From an uncultured Aquimarina sp. (lineage in GTDB: Bacteria > Bacteroidota > Bacteroidia > Flavobacteriales > Flavobacteriaceae): DNA of 64,000 nucleotides. The notes under the pieces are model-generated. The model saw only the letters and a list, made by a program, of their open reading frames with translations, did no database searches and was not told the DNA's origin. Made by a program: the position numbers and the translations under genes. Positions 33,816-42,754 of the stretch are shown here, piece by piece. The stretch lies in the NCBI GenBank assembly GCA_947498815.1, contig CANMLU010000001.1:310001-374000 (forward strand), given 5' to 3'. Position 1 is the first letter of the stretch. Each line of letters starts with the position of its first letter.

Positions 33816-34451
33816 ATGCCTCTTTACAAAACTATAACAGTAGATCAAAACACTAATGTCCTGATTTGGAAGATCGAAGAGTCCTATGAGGCTCTTTGTG
33901 AAGGTATCGAATTAACCCAACATTGTCAAAACCGGGTAGATGGTATGAAATCGGATTTGCATCGCAGAGGTTTTATGAGTGTTCGGCATTTATTATCGAT
34001 ATTAGGATATACCGATCACGATTTGTTTTATGATGAATTCGGAAAACCACACCTCAAAGACGGAAAACAGATTTCTATCTCTCACTCTTTCGAGTTTGCC
34101 GGGATTATAATTAGTGACAATCTAGTAGGAATTGATATCGAAAAGCAAAGAGAAAAAATTCATAAAATCGCCAATAAATTTATAAACCCTGGTGAGGAGG
34201 CATATTTGGAACCATCTAATCAAGAGAGGACACGGGCTTTAACAGTTATTTGGTGTGCCAAAGAGTCTTTATACAAACTATTTGCGACGGCTGGATTAAG
34301 TTTTAAACAACATATTTATATAGCCGCATTTACACTAGAATATCCTTTTCTTTACGGAGCGATAAATTATGATGATCAAATTACTCATTATGATATGTCC
34401 TTTATTGAGTTTGATGGTTTTACTTGTGTATATGCTTTACCTTCTTCTTAA
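33816..34451 (+). CDS. 4'-phosphopantetheinyl transferase superfamily protein
   Basis: 211 residues. Sfp-type motifs: ISISHSFEFAGIIIS, VGIDIEKQREK with the metal-binding aspartate, and WCAKESLYKLF. The enzyme transfers phosphopantetheine from CoA to carrier proteins. No carrier protein is nearby. It is divergent from ahcY, a placement I recall as common in flavobacteria. Confidence 0.88.
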   Translation: MPLYKTITVDQNTNVLIWKIEESYEALCEGIELTQHCQNRVDGMKSDLHRRGFMSVRHLLSILGYTDHDLFYDEFGKPHLKDGKQISISHSFEFAGIIISDNLVGIDIEKQREKIHKIANKFINPGEEAYLEPSNQERTRALTVIWCAKESLYKLFATAGLSFKQHIYIAAFTLEYPFLYGAINYDDQITHYDMSFIEFDGFTCVYALPSS

Positions 34452-34485
34452 TATAATTACCTTCGTATTTATAACATATCAATCA

Positions 34486-34746
34486 ATGCAAATATCTATA
34501 GAACTTACGCTTACTCCGCTGCAAAATGATTTTGAAGATCATATCATTCGATTTATAAAAAGACTTCGTGCTTCAGATTTCACAATTTTAGAGAACCCAT
34601 TAAGCACACAGATATATGGAGATTATGATAAAGTAATGTCTTTTTTGACTGAAGAAATTAAAAAGGCATTTGGAGACATGGAACATGTGTTGGTGTATAT
34701 GAAAATGGTAAAAAGCAACAGAAGCGATTATGAGCCAAATTTTTGA
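34486..34746 (+). CDS. Thiamin-binding YkoF/DUF77-type protein
   Basis: 86 residues from the ATG at 34486; an upstream in-frame start would overlap the previous gene. MQISIELTLTPLQNDFEDHIIRFIKRL, then ENPLSTQIYGDYDKVMSFLTEEIKKAF and VLVYMKMVKSNRS follow the pattern of the thiamin-binding (YkoF, MTH1187) fold. Such proteins bind thiamin precursors or thiamin. It overlaps the PnuC-type gene by 17 bases, so the two are coupled. No TPP riboswitch lies directly upstream. Confidence 0.75.
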   Translation: MQISIELTLTPLQNDFEDHIIRFIKRLRASDFTILENPLSTQIYGDYDKVMSFLTEEIKKAFGDMEHVLVYMKMVKSNRSDYEPNF

Positions 34747-35362
34747 TTTTTTCTTTGGTCAGTATGCCGAGTATTCAAATTTGCATATTACGCTCGAGAT
34801 TATTGCTGTTTTATTTGGGATCGCCAGTGTTTTTTTTGCGTGGTTTAATAAGATATGGGTGTATCCTACCGGGATTATAAGTACCGCAATTTATGTGTAT
34901 TTACTTTTGAAATGGTCATTGCTAGGTGATATGATGATCAATGCCTACTATTTTATTATGAGTATATATGGTTGGTATATCTGGACACGCAAAGTGGACG
35001 AGGCTCACGTCACTCCTATATCGAGAACAAATTCTATTGAAAAGATCATTCAAGTATTAATTTTTATTGGAACACTGATTTTTGTATATGTTGTTTATAT
35101 TACTTTTGATAAATGGAATGATTGGACAGCTTATGTTGATACGTTAACCACAGCCATATTTTTTGTTGGAATGTGGTTAATGGCCAGAAGAAAAATTGAA
35201 AATTGGATATTTTGGATTTTGGGAGATATCATTTCTGTACCACTATATTTTTATAAAGGATTTACATTTACGAGTTTTCAATATTTATTGTTTACCGTTA
35301 TGGCGGTTTTTGGTTATCTCGCATGGAAGAAAAACTTAGACAACAACCTAGCAACAGCATAA
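34730..35362 (+). CDS. PnuC-family vitamin transporter
   Basis: 210 residues with seven hydrophobic helices; YGWYIWTRK and the C-terminal YKGFTFTSFQYLLFTVMAVFGYLAWKK fit PnuC transporters. The family takes up nicotinamide riboside (PnuC), riboflavin (PnuX) or thiamin (PnuT). The YkoF-like partner favours thiamin while the NadR-like neighbour favours nicotinamide riboside; I leave the substrate open. Confidence 0.85.
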   Translation: MSQIFDFFFGQYAEYSNLHITLEIIAVLFGIASVFFAWFNKIWVYPTGIISTAIYVYLLLKWSLLGDMMINAYYFIMSIYGWYIWTRKVDEAHVTPISRTNSIEKIIQVLIFIGTLIFVYVVYITFDKWNDWTAYVDTLTTAIFFVGMWLMARRKIENWIFWILGDIISVPLYFYKGFTFTSFQYLLFTVMAVFGYLAWKKNLDNNLATA

Positions 35363-35904
35363 AAGTAGTGTTGTTTGGTCCCGAATCTACAGGAAAGACT
35401 ACTTTGTCCAAGGAGTTGGCCCAACATTATAATACACTTTGGGTACCAGAATATATGCGAGAGTACCTTCAGGAGAAATGGGATGCATCCAAGCAAGTTT
35501 GTACTTATGACGATTTGTTGCCCATTGCGATAGGTCAAATGAAATTAGAGAACGAACTTGCAAAAACAAGTAACAAAATATTGTTTTGCGATACTAACCT
35601 CTTGGAATTGAAAGTATATTCTGAAGTGTACTATGAAGGAGTGGTACCCGAGATCATAAACAAAATTTCACTAGAAAATGTTTATGATTTGTATCTTTTA
35701 ACTTATATTGATACTCCTTGGATACCTGATGATTTAAGAGATAAGCCCCAGGAACGTGAAGAAATGTTTATGCGATTTCAGGAATCATTGGAGCAGTATA
35801 ATCTTCCTTATATTACCCTGAAAGGAGATAAGAAATCGCGTTTAAAAAAAGCAATCACTAGTATAGATCTATTAATAAAGAAAAAAAGTGAATATAAAAG
35901 ATAA
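35323..35904 (+). CDS. NadR-like P-loop kinase
   Basis: 193 residues. P-loop GPESTGKTTLSKELAQHY, VPEYMREYL and FCDTNLLELKVYSEVYY match the ribosylnicotinamide kinase part of NadR. The NMN adenylyltransferase part and the DNA-binding part of enterobacterial NadR are absent. It would trap the vitamin imported by the PnuC-type protein by phosphorylation. The ATG overlaps that gene by 40 bases. Confidence 0.82.
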   Translation: MEEKLRQQPSNSIKVVLFGPESTGKTTLSKELAQHYNTLWVPEYMREYLQEKWDASKQVCTYDDLLPIAIGQMKLENELAKTSNKILFCDTNLLELKVYSEVYYEGVVPEIINKISLENVYDLYLLTYIDTPWIPDDLRDKPQEREEMFMRFQESLEQYNLPYITLKGDKKSRLKKAITSIDLLIKKKSEYKR

Positions 35905-37453
35905 AGATATTAAGTTGATCAAATCCAAAGGGTTAACGGTTGACAAAGTACTCTCGCAAATCGAAACCTTTAAAAATGGAATTCCTTTTGTTTCGTTGCG
36001 AAGTGCCGCAACTCTGGATAATGGGATTTTAAAATTTTCAGAACATTACCAATCCGAGCTCGTTAAATTATACAATACTAGATTAGATCATCTTGACACT
36101 ATAAAATTTGTGCCAGCATCGGGTGCCGCAACTCGAATGTTTAAGGAACTTTTTAGGTTTTTGGATAACTACGATTGTGAGAAAGAGAGCCTAAACTCTT
36201 ATACCAATCACGAAAAAGCAAATGCTATTCGTCTTTTCTTAATTGGGTTAGAAAAATTTCCTTTTTATGCCATTGTAATGAACAAGGTAAAAGAAGTATA
36301 TCCAAAATTTGAATCTTTATCTGAAGGAAGACAACTTTATATATTTGTCGAAATGATGTTGAAAGAGAAAGGGTTAAGCTATGGTGATTTCCCAAAGGGA
36401 TTATTTCCTTTTCATAAATATACTAATAGTATAGCGACTGCTTTTGAGGAACATTTATATGAGGCTGCGGGATACAATACCAATACTAAAGGTAATTCTA
36501 AACTACATTTTACTATTTCCAAGGATCATCTTGATGGATTTAAAGGTGAATTTGAAAGGATTAAGAAGAAGGTTGAGGAAAAAACCAATACGAACTTCAA
36601 TATTACATATTCTTTCCAAAAATCGGAAACAGATACTGTTGCAGTTGATGAAAATAATGAGCCGTTTAGAACCGAAGACAGTTCATTGGTATTTAGACCT
36701 GGTGGACATGGGGCATTGATTGAAAATCTTGATGATTTGGACGCTGATATCATTTATATTAAAAATATTGACAACGTAGTTGTTCGTAAATACCAGGATG
36801 AGCTATCCAGTTATAAAAAAGTTTTGGCCGGTAAATTAATTGAGATTCAAGACGAAGTTTTCAGGATATTAAATGCTATTGATCAAAAAAAGCCAACAGA
36901 CGCCGAGTTGAAGGATATAAAGAAGTTTTTGGTTCAGCAACTCAATGTAAGATTACCCTTGGATTTTGATAAGTTTTCTGATGAATATAAACTTGCTTTT
37001 TTACGCGAATCCTTAAATCGACCTATTCGCGTTTGTGGTATGGTAATTAATGAAGGAGAACCAGGAGGGGGTCCATTCTGGATCAAGAAAGAAAATGGAA
37101 GATTGATATTACAGATCATCGAGACACCACAGATTAACAAAAAAGATCAAAGACAACAAAATATTCTTAGTAGTGCTACACATTTTAACCCAGTTGATTT
37201 GGTCTGTGGAGTAAGAGATTATAAAGGAAATAAGTTTGATTTAATTGATTTCGTAGATCCGGATGCAGGGTTTATTACCAAAAAGACAATGAATGGCAAA
37301 GTTCTAAAAGCACTCGAATTACCAGGATTATGGAACGGAGCTATGGCCAACTGGATTAGTGTTTTTGTTGAGGTACCACTTACTACCTTTAATCCGGTTA
37401 AAACTGTTAATGATTTACTTAAGTCAGCACACCAGGTAAAACTTTTTTCGTGA
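35888..37453 (+). CDS. DUF4301 family protein
   Basis: 521 residues, GTG start overlapping the kinase gene by 17 bases. LDTIKFVPASGAATRMFKELFRFLDNY and the late VCGMVINEGEPGGGPFWIKKENG, SSATHFNPVDLVCGVRDYKG resemble nucleotidyltransferase-like DUF4301 proteins. GAATRMFK might be a phosphate- or nucleotide-binding loop. Function unknown; the overlap with the vitamin genes and with arfB shows one transcript. Confidence 0.75.
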   Translation: MNIKDKDIKLIKSKGLTVDKVLSQIETFKNGIPFVSLRSAATLDNGILKFSEHYQSELVKLYNTRLDHLDTIKFVPASGAATRMFKELFRFLDNYDCEKESLNSYTNHEKANAIRLFLIGLEKFPFYAIVMNKVKEVYPKFESLSEGRQLYIFVEMMLKEKGLSYGDFPKGLFPFHKYTNSIATAFEEHLYEAAGYNTNTKGNSKLHFTISKDHLDGFKGEFERIKKKVEEKTNTNFNITYSFQKSETDTVAVDENNEPFRTEDSSLVFRPGGHGALIENLDDLDADIIYIKNIDNVVVRKYQDELSSYKKVLAGKLIEIQDEVFRILNAIDQKKPTDAELKDIKKFLVQQLNVRLPLDFDKFSDEYKLAFLRESLNRPIRVCGMVINEGEPGGGPFWIKKENGRLILQIIETPQINKKDQRQQNILSSATHFNPVDLVCGVRDYKGNKFDLIDFVDPDAGFITKKTMNGKVLKALELPGLWNGAMANWISVFVEVPLTTFNPVKTVNDLLKSAHQVKLFS

Positions 37454-37851
37454 ATGCTTCGATAATTATAAATGAATTAAAATTTAAAGCTATCAGAAGC
37501 TCTGGGGCGGGTGGACAGCATGTAAACAAAGTTTCTTCAAAGATTGAACTTAGTTTTGATGTAATGGCATCCGAGGGACTTACCGATGAAGAGAAATTAC
37601 GGCTAAGTCAAAAATTGTCCTCTCGATTGACAAAAACCGGAATCTTACTTATGCAATGTGGGGATAGCCGAAGCCAACATAGAAATAAAGAATTTGTTAT
37701 TAAGCGATTTCTGGATGTCATTAAAGCTAATCTTCATGTGCCAAAAAAAAGGAAAGCGACAAAACCTTCAAAGGCTGCGATCAAAAAACGTCTTGAAAGC
37801 AAACAAAAACAAGCGATAAAGAAGGTTAATCGCAGAAAACCACCCTTGTAA
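37450..37851 (+). CDS. arfB: Peptidyl-tRNA hydrolase ArfB (YaeJ type)
   Basis: 133 residues, GTG start overlapping the preceding stop by four bases. The release-factor motif GGQ is in RSSGAGGQHVNKVSSKIELSFD, and the basic C-terminal tail (KKRKATKPSKAAIKKRLESK) fits in the empty mRNA channel of stalled ribosomes. It rescues ribosomes on messages without stop codons. Confidence 0.92.
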   Translation: MNASIIINELKFKAIRSSGAGGQHVNKVSSKIELSFDVMASEGLTDEEKLRLSQKLSSRLTKTGILLMQCGDSRSQHRNKEFVIKRFLDVIKANLHVPKKRKATKPSKAAIKKRLESKQKQAIKKVNRRKPPL

Positions 37852-38045
37852 TACACCTTATTTTTTAAAACCGTGAAATATTTCTACACTTTTGTGGGGA
37901 TTCCACGTTTTTTAACAGTTTTTCTTTTTGATCTTTAAATATATAAAACACTGATTGCTAGTGTTTTAACTAATAATTGGGTTGCGTTTCACCTTTGGAA
38001 CAATTATTACTATTTAAGTAAGTGTAATAATTTTACAGTAACCCA

Positions 38046-38378
38046 ATGAAAAAGTTACAAATGATAGTAGTGATTGTAGTAAGTATCTTTTCGGCACAAG
38101 GTGTTGCGGCTCAAAATGAACTAGCTCTTAATGATAATTTTGAGTTTAGAGATTATGAATATGAGCAACAAGAATATACTGAAATTAATATTGTTGAATT
38201 GCCTATGTCAATTCAAGACGCAGCTGCGAAGCAATTTGAGAAATATAGAATAGTAAAAGCTTATTTGTCGAAAGATAATACCTATAAGGTGATTTTAAGA
38301 GACAAAGAAAATAATATCAAAACTGTATTCGCTAGTGCTAACGGCGAATGGATTAAGCCAAACGACAATAAATCTTAA
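38046..38378 (+). CDS. Hypothetical small secreted protein
   Basis: 110 residues with a signal peptide (about 1-22, ending VAAQ). The mature part is acidic (FEFRDYEYEQQEYTEINIVELPMSIQDAA) and ends with VILRDKENNIKTVFASANGEW, a pattern like small beta-lactamase-inhibitor-like (PepSY-type) exported proteins. Preceded by an inverted repeat AATTATTAC/GTAATAATT at 38002-38032. Confidence 0.65.
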   Translation: MKKLQMIVVIVVSIFSAQGVAAQNELALNDNFEFRDYEYEQQEYTEINIVELPMSIQDAAAKQFEKYRIVKAYLSKDNTYKVILRDKENNIKTVFASANGEWIKPNDNKS

Positions 38379-38440
38379 ATCTAGGGGTAGAAAAGGATAT
38401 CGTTTTGCAACCAAGGACGATATAAAGTTGTTTAGTGCTA

Positions 38441-38474
38441 AAAAAGAGACTCACTCCCAAGGGTCTCTTTTTTT
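38441..38474 (+). terminator. Intrinsic terminator before the response-regulator gene
   Basis: AGAGAC and GTCTCT form a stem around a 12-base loop, flanked by an A-run and seven T residues. Confidence 0.8.
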
Positions 38475-38549
38475 ATGCTTTTATACATTATAGAAATATT
38501 TTAAATTGTAATTTTATAGAATAGTCTTTTTAAGAATAAAATATTAGAT

Positions 38550-39899
38550 ATGTCTAAAATACTTATTGTTGAAGATGATGTTGCTTTTTGTACAATGCTT
38601 AAAACTTTTTTGGAGAAAAAAGAGTACGATGTTGCTGTGGCATTTTCGGGAAATGAGGCTATTCCTAAGATTAAAAAGAACAAGTTTGATGTTGTACTGG
38701 CAGATGTAAGGTTACCGGATAGAGATGGTATAACCTTGTTGGATGAAATCCTCAGTAATAATCCAAGTACACAAGTCATTATTATGACAGGATATGCAGA
38801 AGTAAATATGGCTGTTAACGCCATAAAACAAGGCGCTTTTGACTATGTTTCAAAACCATTTAATCCTGATACCATATTACAGACTATAGAAAAAGCGCTT
38901 AAAGTAGATGTGCAGGTTAGTACATCTATAAAAAGTACGACTACAGGGTCCAAGGAGATCAAAATTTCTAATCTTTCTTTTGTAAGAGGGGTTAGTGATG
39001 CTTCAAAAAAATTAAACGAGTATGTTGCTTTGGTAGCCCCTACTCGCATGTCTGTGTTGGTTGTAGGGGATAGTGGTACGGGCAAAGAATATGTTGCTAG
39101 TAGTGTTCATAAAGCCAGTAAGAGATCAGAAAAACCTTTTATTGCAGTAGATTGTGGAGCTATCCCCAAAGAAATAGCCTCTAGCGAATTTTTTGGGCAT
39201 ATCAAAGGATCTTTTACGGGAGCCGTTAACGATAAAGTTGGTCATTTTGAAGCGGCCAATGGAGGAACACTATTTTTGGATGAAATCGGTAACTTAAGTT
39301 ATGAGTTACAAGTACAACTACTTCGAGCACTGCAGGAAAGAAAGATTAAACCCGTTGGTAGTAATAAAGAAGTAGAAGTCGATATACGAGTAATTACGGC
39401 AACAAATGAAGATCTTAGTAATGCCGTAAAAGAGGGAGAGTTTCGAGAGGATTTGTATCATAGACTTAATGAATTCTCAATTAAAATTCCCCCTTTAAAG
39501 GATAGAATAGAAGATTTAATGCTTTTCGCCAATCATTTTCTTGAAGAATCAAATTTGGAGTTGGATAAACATGTGGTGGGATTTTCTGATGAGGTGCTTG
39601 AAGCATTTAAAAAATATGATTGGCCAGGTAATTTGAGAGAATTAAAGAATATAGTGAAACGATCAGTATTACTTTCTCAAAATGATATGATTACCTTGGA
39701 TGTTTTACCTAGTGATATTGCTTATGCATCCCATAACGCAAAACAAACGTATGGGTTATTTAAAAATCAAAATGAGCAAGAGCTCATACTGGATGCACTA
39801 GAGAAAGCTAATGGGAATAAAGCCAAAGCAGCTCGAATGTTATCTATTGATCGCAAAACACTATACAATAAATTAAAGCAATACGATATTAGCCTTTAA
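38550..39899 (+). CDS. NtrC-family sigma-54-dependent response regulator
   Basis: 449 residues. Receiver domain (1-120) with Asp52 in VVLADVRLPDRDG; AAA+ domain (about 145-375) with VVGDSGTGKEYVASSVH (Walker A), the sigma-54 loop SFTGA, and GGTLFLDEIGN (Walker B); Fis-type helix-turn-helix at the C-terminus (KANGNKAKAARMLSIDRKTLYNKL). It activates sigma-54 promoters when phosphorylated. Its stop overlaps the convergent kinase stop by four bases; the kinase is the most likely partner. Confidence 0.95.
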   Translation: MSKILIVEDDVAFCTMLKTFLEKKEYDVAVAFSGNEAIPKIKKNKFDVVLADVRLPDRDGITLLDEILSNNPSTQVIIMTGYAEVNMAVNAIKQGAFDYVSKPFNPDTILQTIEKALKVDVQVSTSIKSTTTGSKEIKISNLSFVRGVSDASKKLNEYVALVAPTRMSVLVVGDSGTGKEYVASSVHKASKRSEKPFIAVDCGAIPKEIASSEFFGHIKGSFTGAVNDKVGHFEAANGGTLFLDEIGNLSYELQVQLLRALQERKIKPVGSNKEVEVDIRVITATNEDLSNAVKEGEFREDLYHRLNEFSIKIPPLKDRIEDLMLFANHFLEESNLELDKHVVGFSDEVLEAFKKYDWPGNLRELKNIVKRSVLLSQNDMITLDVLPSDIAYASHNAKQTYGLFKNQNEQELILDALEKANGNKAKAARMLSIDRKTLYNKLKQYDISL

Positions 39900-42343
39900 T
39901 TTTCCACTTTAAGCTTATCTATTAAACTTTCTATTTTATTAATTCCTTCTGTTGTTAAAATAAGAATTGAATCGATATCAAGATTATATTGATCTGGGTG
40001 TTCTAGTTTTTCTAAAATTGGCACCACCTCTTTTGCTTTTATCTGCTTAAACATGGGCAACATCTTATGCGCAATTTTTTTGATATGTATAATTTCCTTT
40101 TCCGTAACTCTCATTTTTAACTCATTGATATTATCAATGGTACTATCATAAAATGTATCGAGAATTGCGTATAAAGAATCCGAATCACCATGCGCAAACA
40201 GCATTAAACCATTTAAAGAATATTCATTACCCGACAAATGATCATCTATTAGTACATCATAATTCGTCAAATTGACACTTAAAATTTCAGCAATAAGATC
40301 AATAAGTTCCTTAGGAGCGTAAGGCTTTCTTAAGCTTCCTGCAAAACCAGCCTCTTGATATTCTAAAAAAGAAGTGTCTGTTCTTCCAGACAAGGCGATA
40401 ACCGGAAGATGGGTTTCAGAAGAATTATTTTTTACGAATTGTAAAAGTTCGAAACCATCCATTTTGGGCATTTGTATATCTGTTAGAACCAAGTCATACG
40501 TATTCGAATCCAAAAGTTCCGTGGCATCGATACCATTTTCGCAAATGTCATAAGATAAACCTACCAAAGAAACAACTTCGCTAGTCAATGCCAATTGACT
40601 TGGATCATCGTCTACAATTAGGACTTTTTTATCCGAAAAACTAGGTATTTTAGATATTTCTGACACTTCAGATTCCTCTTCCTCTGGGATTAAAGAATTT
40701 GAACGTTTAATAGGAATTTGAATAATAAATTCACTACCCTCATTAAGCTTACTCTTTAATTCGATTTCGCCATCAAGAAGTTTAATTATTTTTTTGGTGA
40801 TAGCCAGACCAAGACCAAAACCTCCATATCTTTTTTCGGTAGTATCATCCCCTTGAGAAAATTCTTCAAAAATATAATGTTGCTGCTCTTTTGTGATCCC
40901 TATCCCTGTATCTTTTACAGATATCACTAATTGCTTTTCGGATAAGCCGTTTTCAATTATTTTACTATCCACAATTATTGAACCTTCATCTGTGAATTTA
41001 TAAGCGTTATTCACGAGGTTTGTTAATACCTGTTTGATCCTAAACGGATCACTTAAAAACTGTTTTTTTAATTGATCATCTGTAATGATTTGTATATCAA
41101 GGTTCTTCTTGTCATTTATTGGGATAACACTTGAAATGGTATTTTCAATTAGTTTTTTTGGTGAGAAAGGCAATTCTTCTATAACCATTTTACCTGCCTC
41201 AAGTTTAGATAAATCAAGAAGGTCATTTACTAAATGAAGAATGTAATCGGATGATTTTTTGAGATGTTCGAGATAGTGCTTTTGTTTGTTACTTAGCCCA
41301 GTACGTTCTAATAAATCCGAATAGCCAATTACAGTATTTAAAGGAGATCTAAGATCATGAGTAACTGTGTTTATAAGTGATTCTCTTGTTTTTAGAAGAG
41401 ATTCTTTATACGTTTTTTCGGCTTCGAGTTCGTGACGATATTTTTGACTTTTAGAGACATCTTTGGTGATTAGAAACAGAAAAATAATCGCAATCAACAA
41501 GCTAATAGCAGCAATAATTACGATAATATTTGAAGTATTGTTTAACACCTGATTTGATGCCTCCAGACGAGCAAAATATTGATTTCTTTCATTAAGTTCT
41601 ATAGCCGCAAGAAGGTCTCTTAACTGTTTTGAAATAATTTGATCATTTTTTAATAATTTATTTTCTTTATTTGTGATCTCTCTTTGGTACCTTCGGTCTT
41701 TTTCTTCAAGATCTTCGAGTACTTGTTTTATTGTAGTTGCCAGAGAATCTACAGTTTGATTGGTAAGTCGTTGAGCGTTATCTTCACTTGATAAACTCAG
41801 GATATTAATTACCTTCTTTCTGAATTCTGGAGATAGTTTCTTAAAACGATTATTGTAATTTGCATCTCCAAAAGATTCATTTTCTTTTTTTAGCTCGTCG
41901 ATTGCGGCGGCATAAGTTCCCTTTTTCTTGCGTTGGCGATAGACCTCAATAAGCTCTTCAAGGTTTTTGTTTTTACTATCAATAAGATACTTAATACTAT
42001 CAATTTTTTTTGTTTGTAAAGTATCATCAGATATTTCCGAAACCTTGTGGATAGTAGCAAGTATGGTGTCAATTTTTGTTTTGTAGTTTTTAAACTTTTT
42101 GACATCCGAGGTCTGTATAATATTTCTTGTTAGACTTTCTGCTTCATAAAGCCCGGTAATCGCTTTTCCTACCAAAAACAGTTTTTCGTTATTCTCGTTT
42201 TTGATTTCTGTAATCTGTGTATAGTTGTTTAATTGCTGATAGATGACCCAAAAAGCTGTAACCGCCAATACGCCTGCAAGAAGGTATCCAGCAATGATCT
42301 TAAAAGTAACCGATCTTTTTGTATTCTTCATTTCCTTATTCAC
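39896..42343 (-). CDS. Hybrid sensor histidine kinase with receiver and HPt domains
   Basis: 815 residues. Membrane helix (about 14-34), a 235-residue extracytoplasmic helical sensor region, second helix (about 272-293), HisKA with the phospho-acceptor in NTVTHDLRSPLNTVIGYSDLL, HATPase with KDTGIGITKEQQHYIFEEFSQ and GGFGLGLAITKKI, receiver domain with VLTDIQMPKMDG, and a C-terminal HPt with IKKIAHKMLPMFKQI. All phosphorelay residues are present, so a His-Asp-His-Asp chain to the NtrC-type regulator is plausible. Confidence 0.92.
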   Translation of the reverse strand: MNKEMKNTKRSVTFKIIAGYLLAGVLAVTAFWVIYQQLNNYTQITEIKNENNEKLFLVGKAITGLYEAESLTRNIIQTSDVKKFKNYKTKIDTILATIHKVSEISDDTLQTKKIDSIKYLIDSKNKNLEELIEVYRQRKKKGTYAAAIDELKKENESFGDANYNNRFKKLSPEFRKKVINILSLSSEDNAQRLTNQTVDSLATTIKQVLEDLEEKDRRYQREITNKENKLLKNDQIISKQLRDLLAAIELNERNQYFARLEASNQVLNNTSNIIVIIAAISLLIAIIFLFLITKDVSKSQKYRHELEAEKTYKESLLKTRESLINTVTHDLRSPLNTVIGYSDLLERTGLSNKQKHYLEHLKKSSDYILHLVNDLLDLSKLEAGKMVIEELPFSPKKLIENTISSVIPINDKKNLDIQIITDDQLKKQFLSDPFRIKQVLTNLVNNAYKFTDEGSIIVDSKIIENGLSEKQLVISVKDTGIGITKEQQHYIFEEFSQGDDTTEKRYGGFGLGLAITKKIIKLLDGEIELKSKLNEGSEFIIQIPIKRSNSLIPEEEESEVSEISKIPSFSDKKVLIVDDDPSQLALTSEVVSLVGLSYDICENGIDATELLDSNTYDLVLTDIQMPKMDGFELLQFVKNNSSETHLPVIALSGRTDTSFLEYQEAGFAGSLRKPYAPKELIDLIAEILSVNLTNYDVLIDDHLSGNEYSLNGLMLFAHGDSDSLYAILDTFYDSTIDNINELKMRVTEKEIIHIKKIAHKMLPMFKQIKAKEVVPILEKLEHPDQYNLDIDSILILTTEGINKIESLIDKLKVEN

Positions 42344-42418
42344 CTAATTCTATAACTTAAAAAACCAAAATGCATTGTTTTAAGCTAAATAAAGTTACAA
42401 TAAATCAATAAAACACCT

Positions 42419-42426
42419 TACTTTTG
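42419..42426 (+). promoter_or_regulatory. TAnnTTTG element upstream of the first TPP riboswitch
   Basis: TACTTTTG at 42419-42426. Transcription would start near 42433, directly at the start of the riboswitch, so the whole leader is the aptamer plus expression platform. Confidence 0.55.
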
Positions 42427-42434
42427 CCCCAAAA

Positions 42435-42557
42435 TCTCAAAGGGGTGCTTTTTTGCAGTTTTGAGTTTTAAGTTTAAAACTTATCACTTACAAATTCAAA
42501 AGGCTGAGATCATACCCGATGAACCTGGGCAGGTAATGCTGCCAAGGGATGGCCGAG
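42435..42557 (+). ncRNA. TPP riboswitch controlling the TonB-dependent receptor
   Basis: THI-box landmarks: AGGGGTGC (42441-42448), GGCTGAGA (42502-42509), ATACCC, GATGAACCTG and GGTAATGC (42532-42539), followed by AAGGGA. The stem between GGGGTGC and GGCTGAGA is unusually long (over 50 bases). A terminator hairpin follows at 42565. It should switch off the receptor gene when TPP is abundant. Confidence 0.9.
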
Positions 42558-42564
42558 CGTAAAG

Positions 42565-42586
42565 AAAATGTCCGGTGGACATTTTT
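42565..42586 (+). terminator. Terminator of the TPP riboswitch expression platform
   Basis: AAAATGTCC and GGACATTTT pair around a three-base loop and the arm runs into TTTTT. Its place directly after the aptamer suggests transcription termination as the control step, about 170 bases before the ATG. Confidence 0.75.
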
Positions 42587-42754
42587 AGCGAAGGAGCCAG
42601 ATGGCGCGATGTGAAATATTAAACATTAGAAAGGAATCTAATTGATATTTTAGCCCAAGGGAAACAAAGAAATGTATTGTTAAGTCAATACACAGTTAAA
42701 TTTAATTTAATAATAGAGTAATTGCCCCTTTTATTCGTAATAAATCATTTACGA

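Noticed and set aside
37852-38045. Possible sigma-54 promoter near the NtrC-type regulator
   Set aside because: No TGGC-N7-TTGC pattern with correct spacing was found; only an inverted repeat is present.
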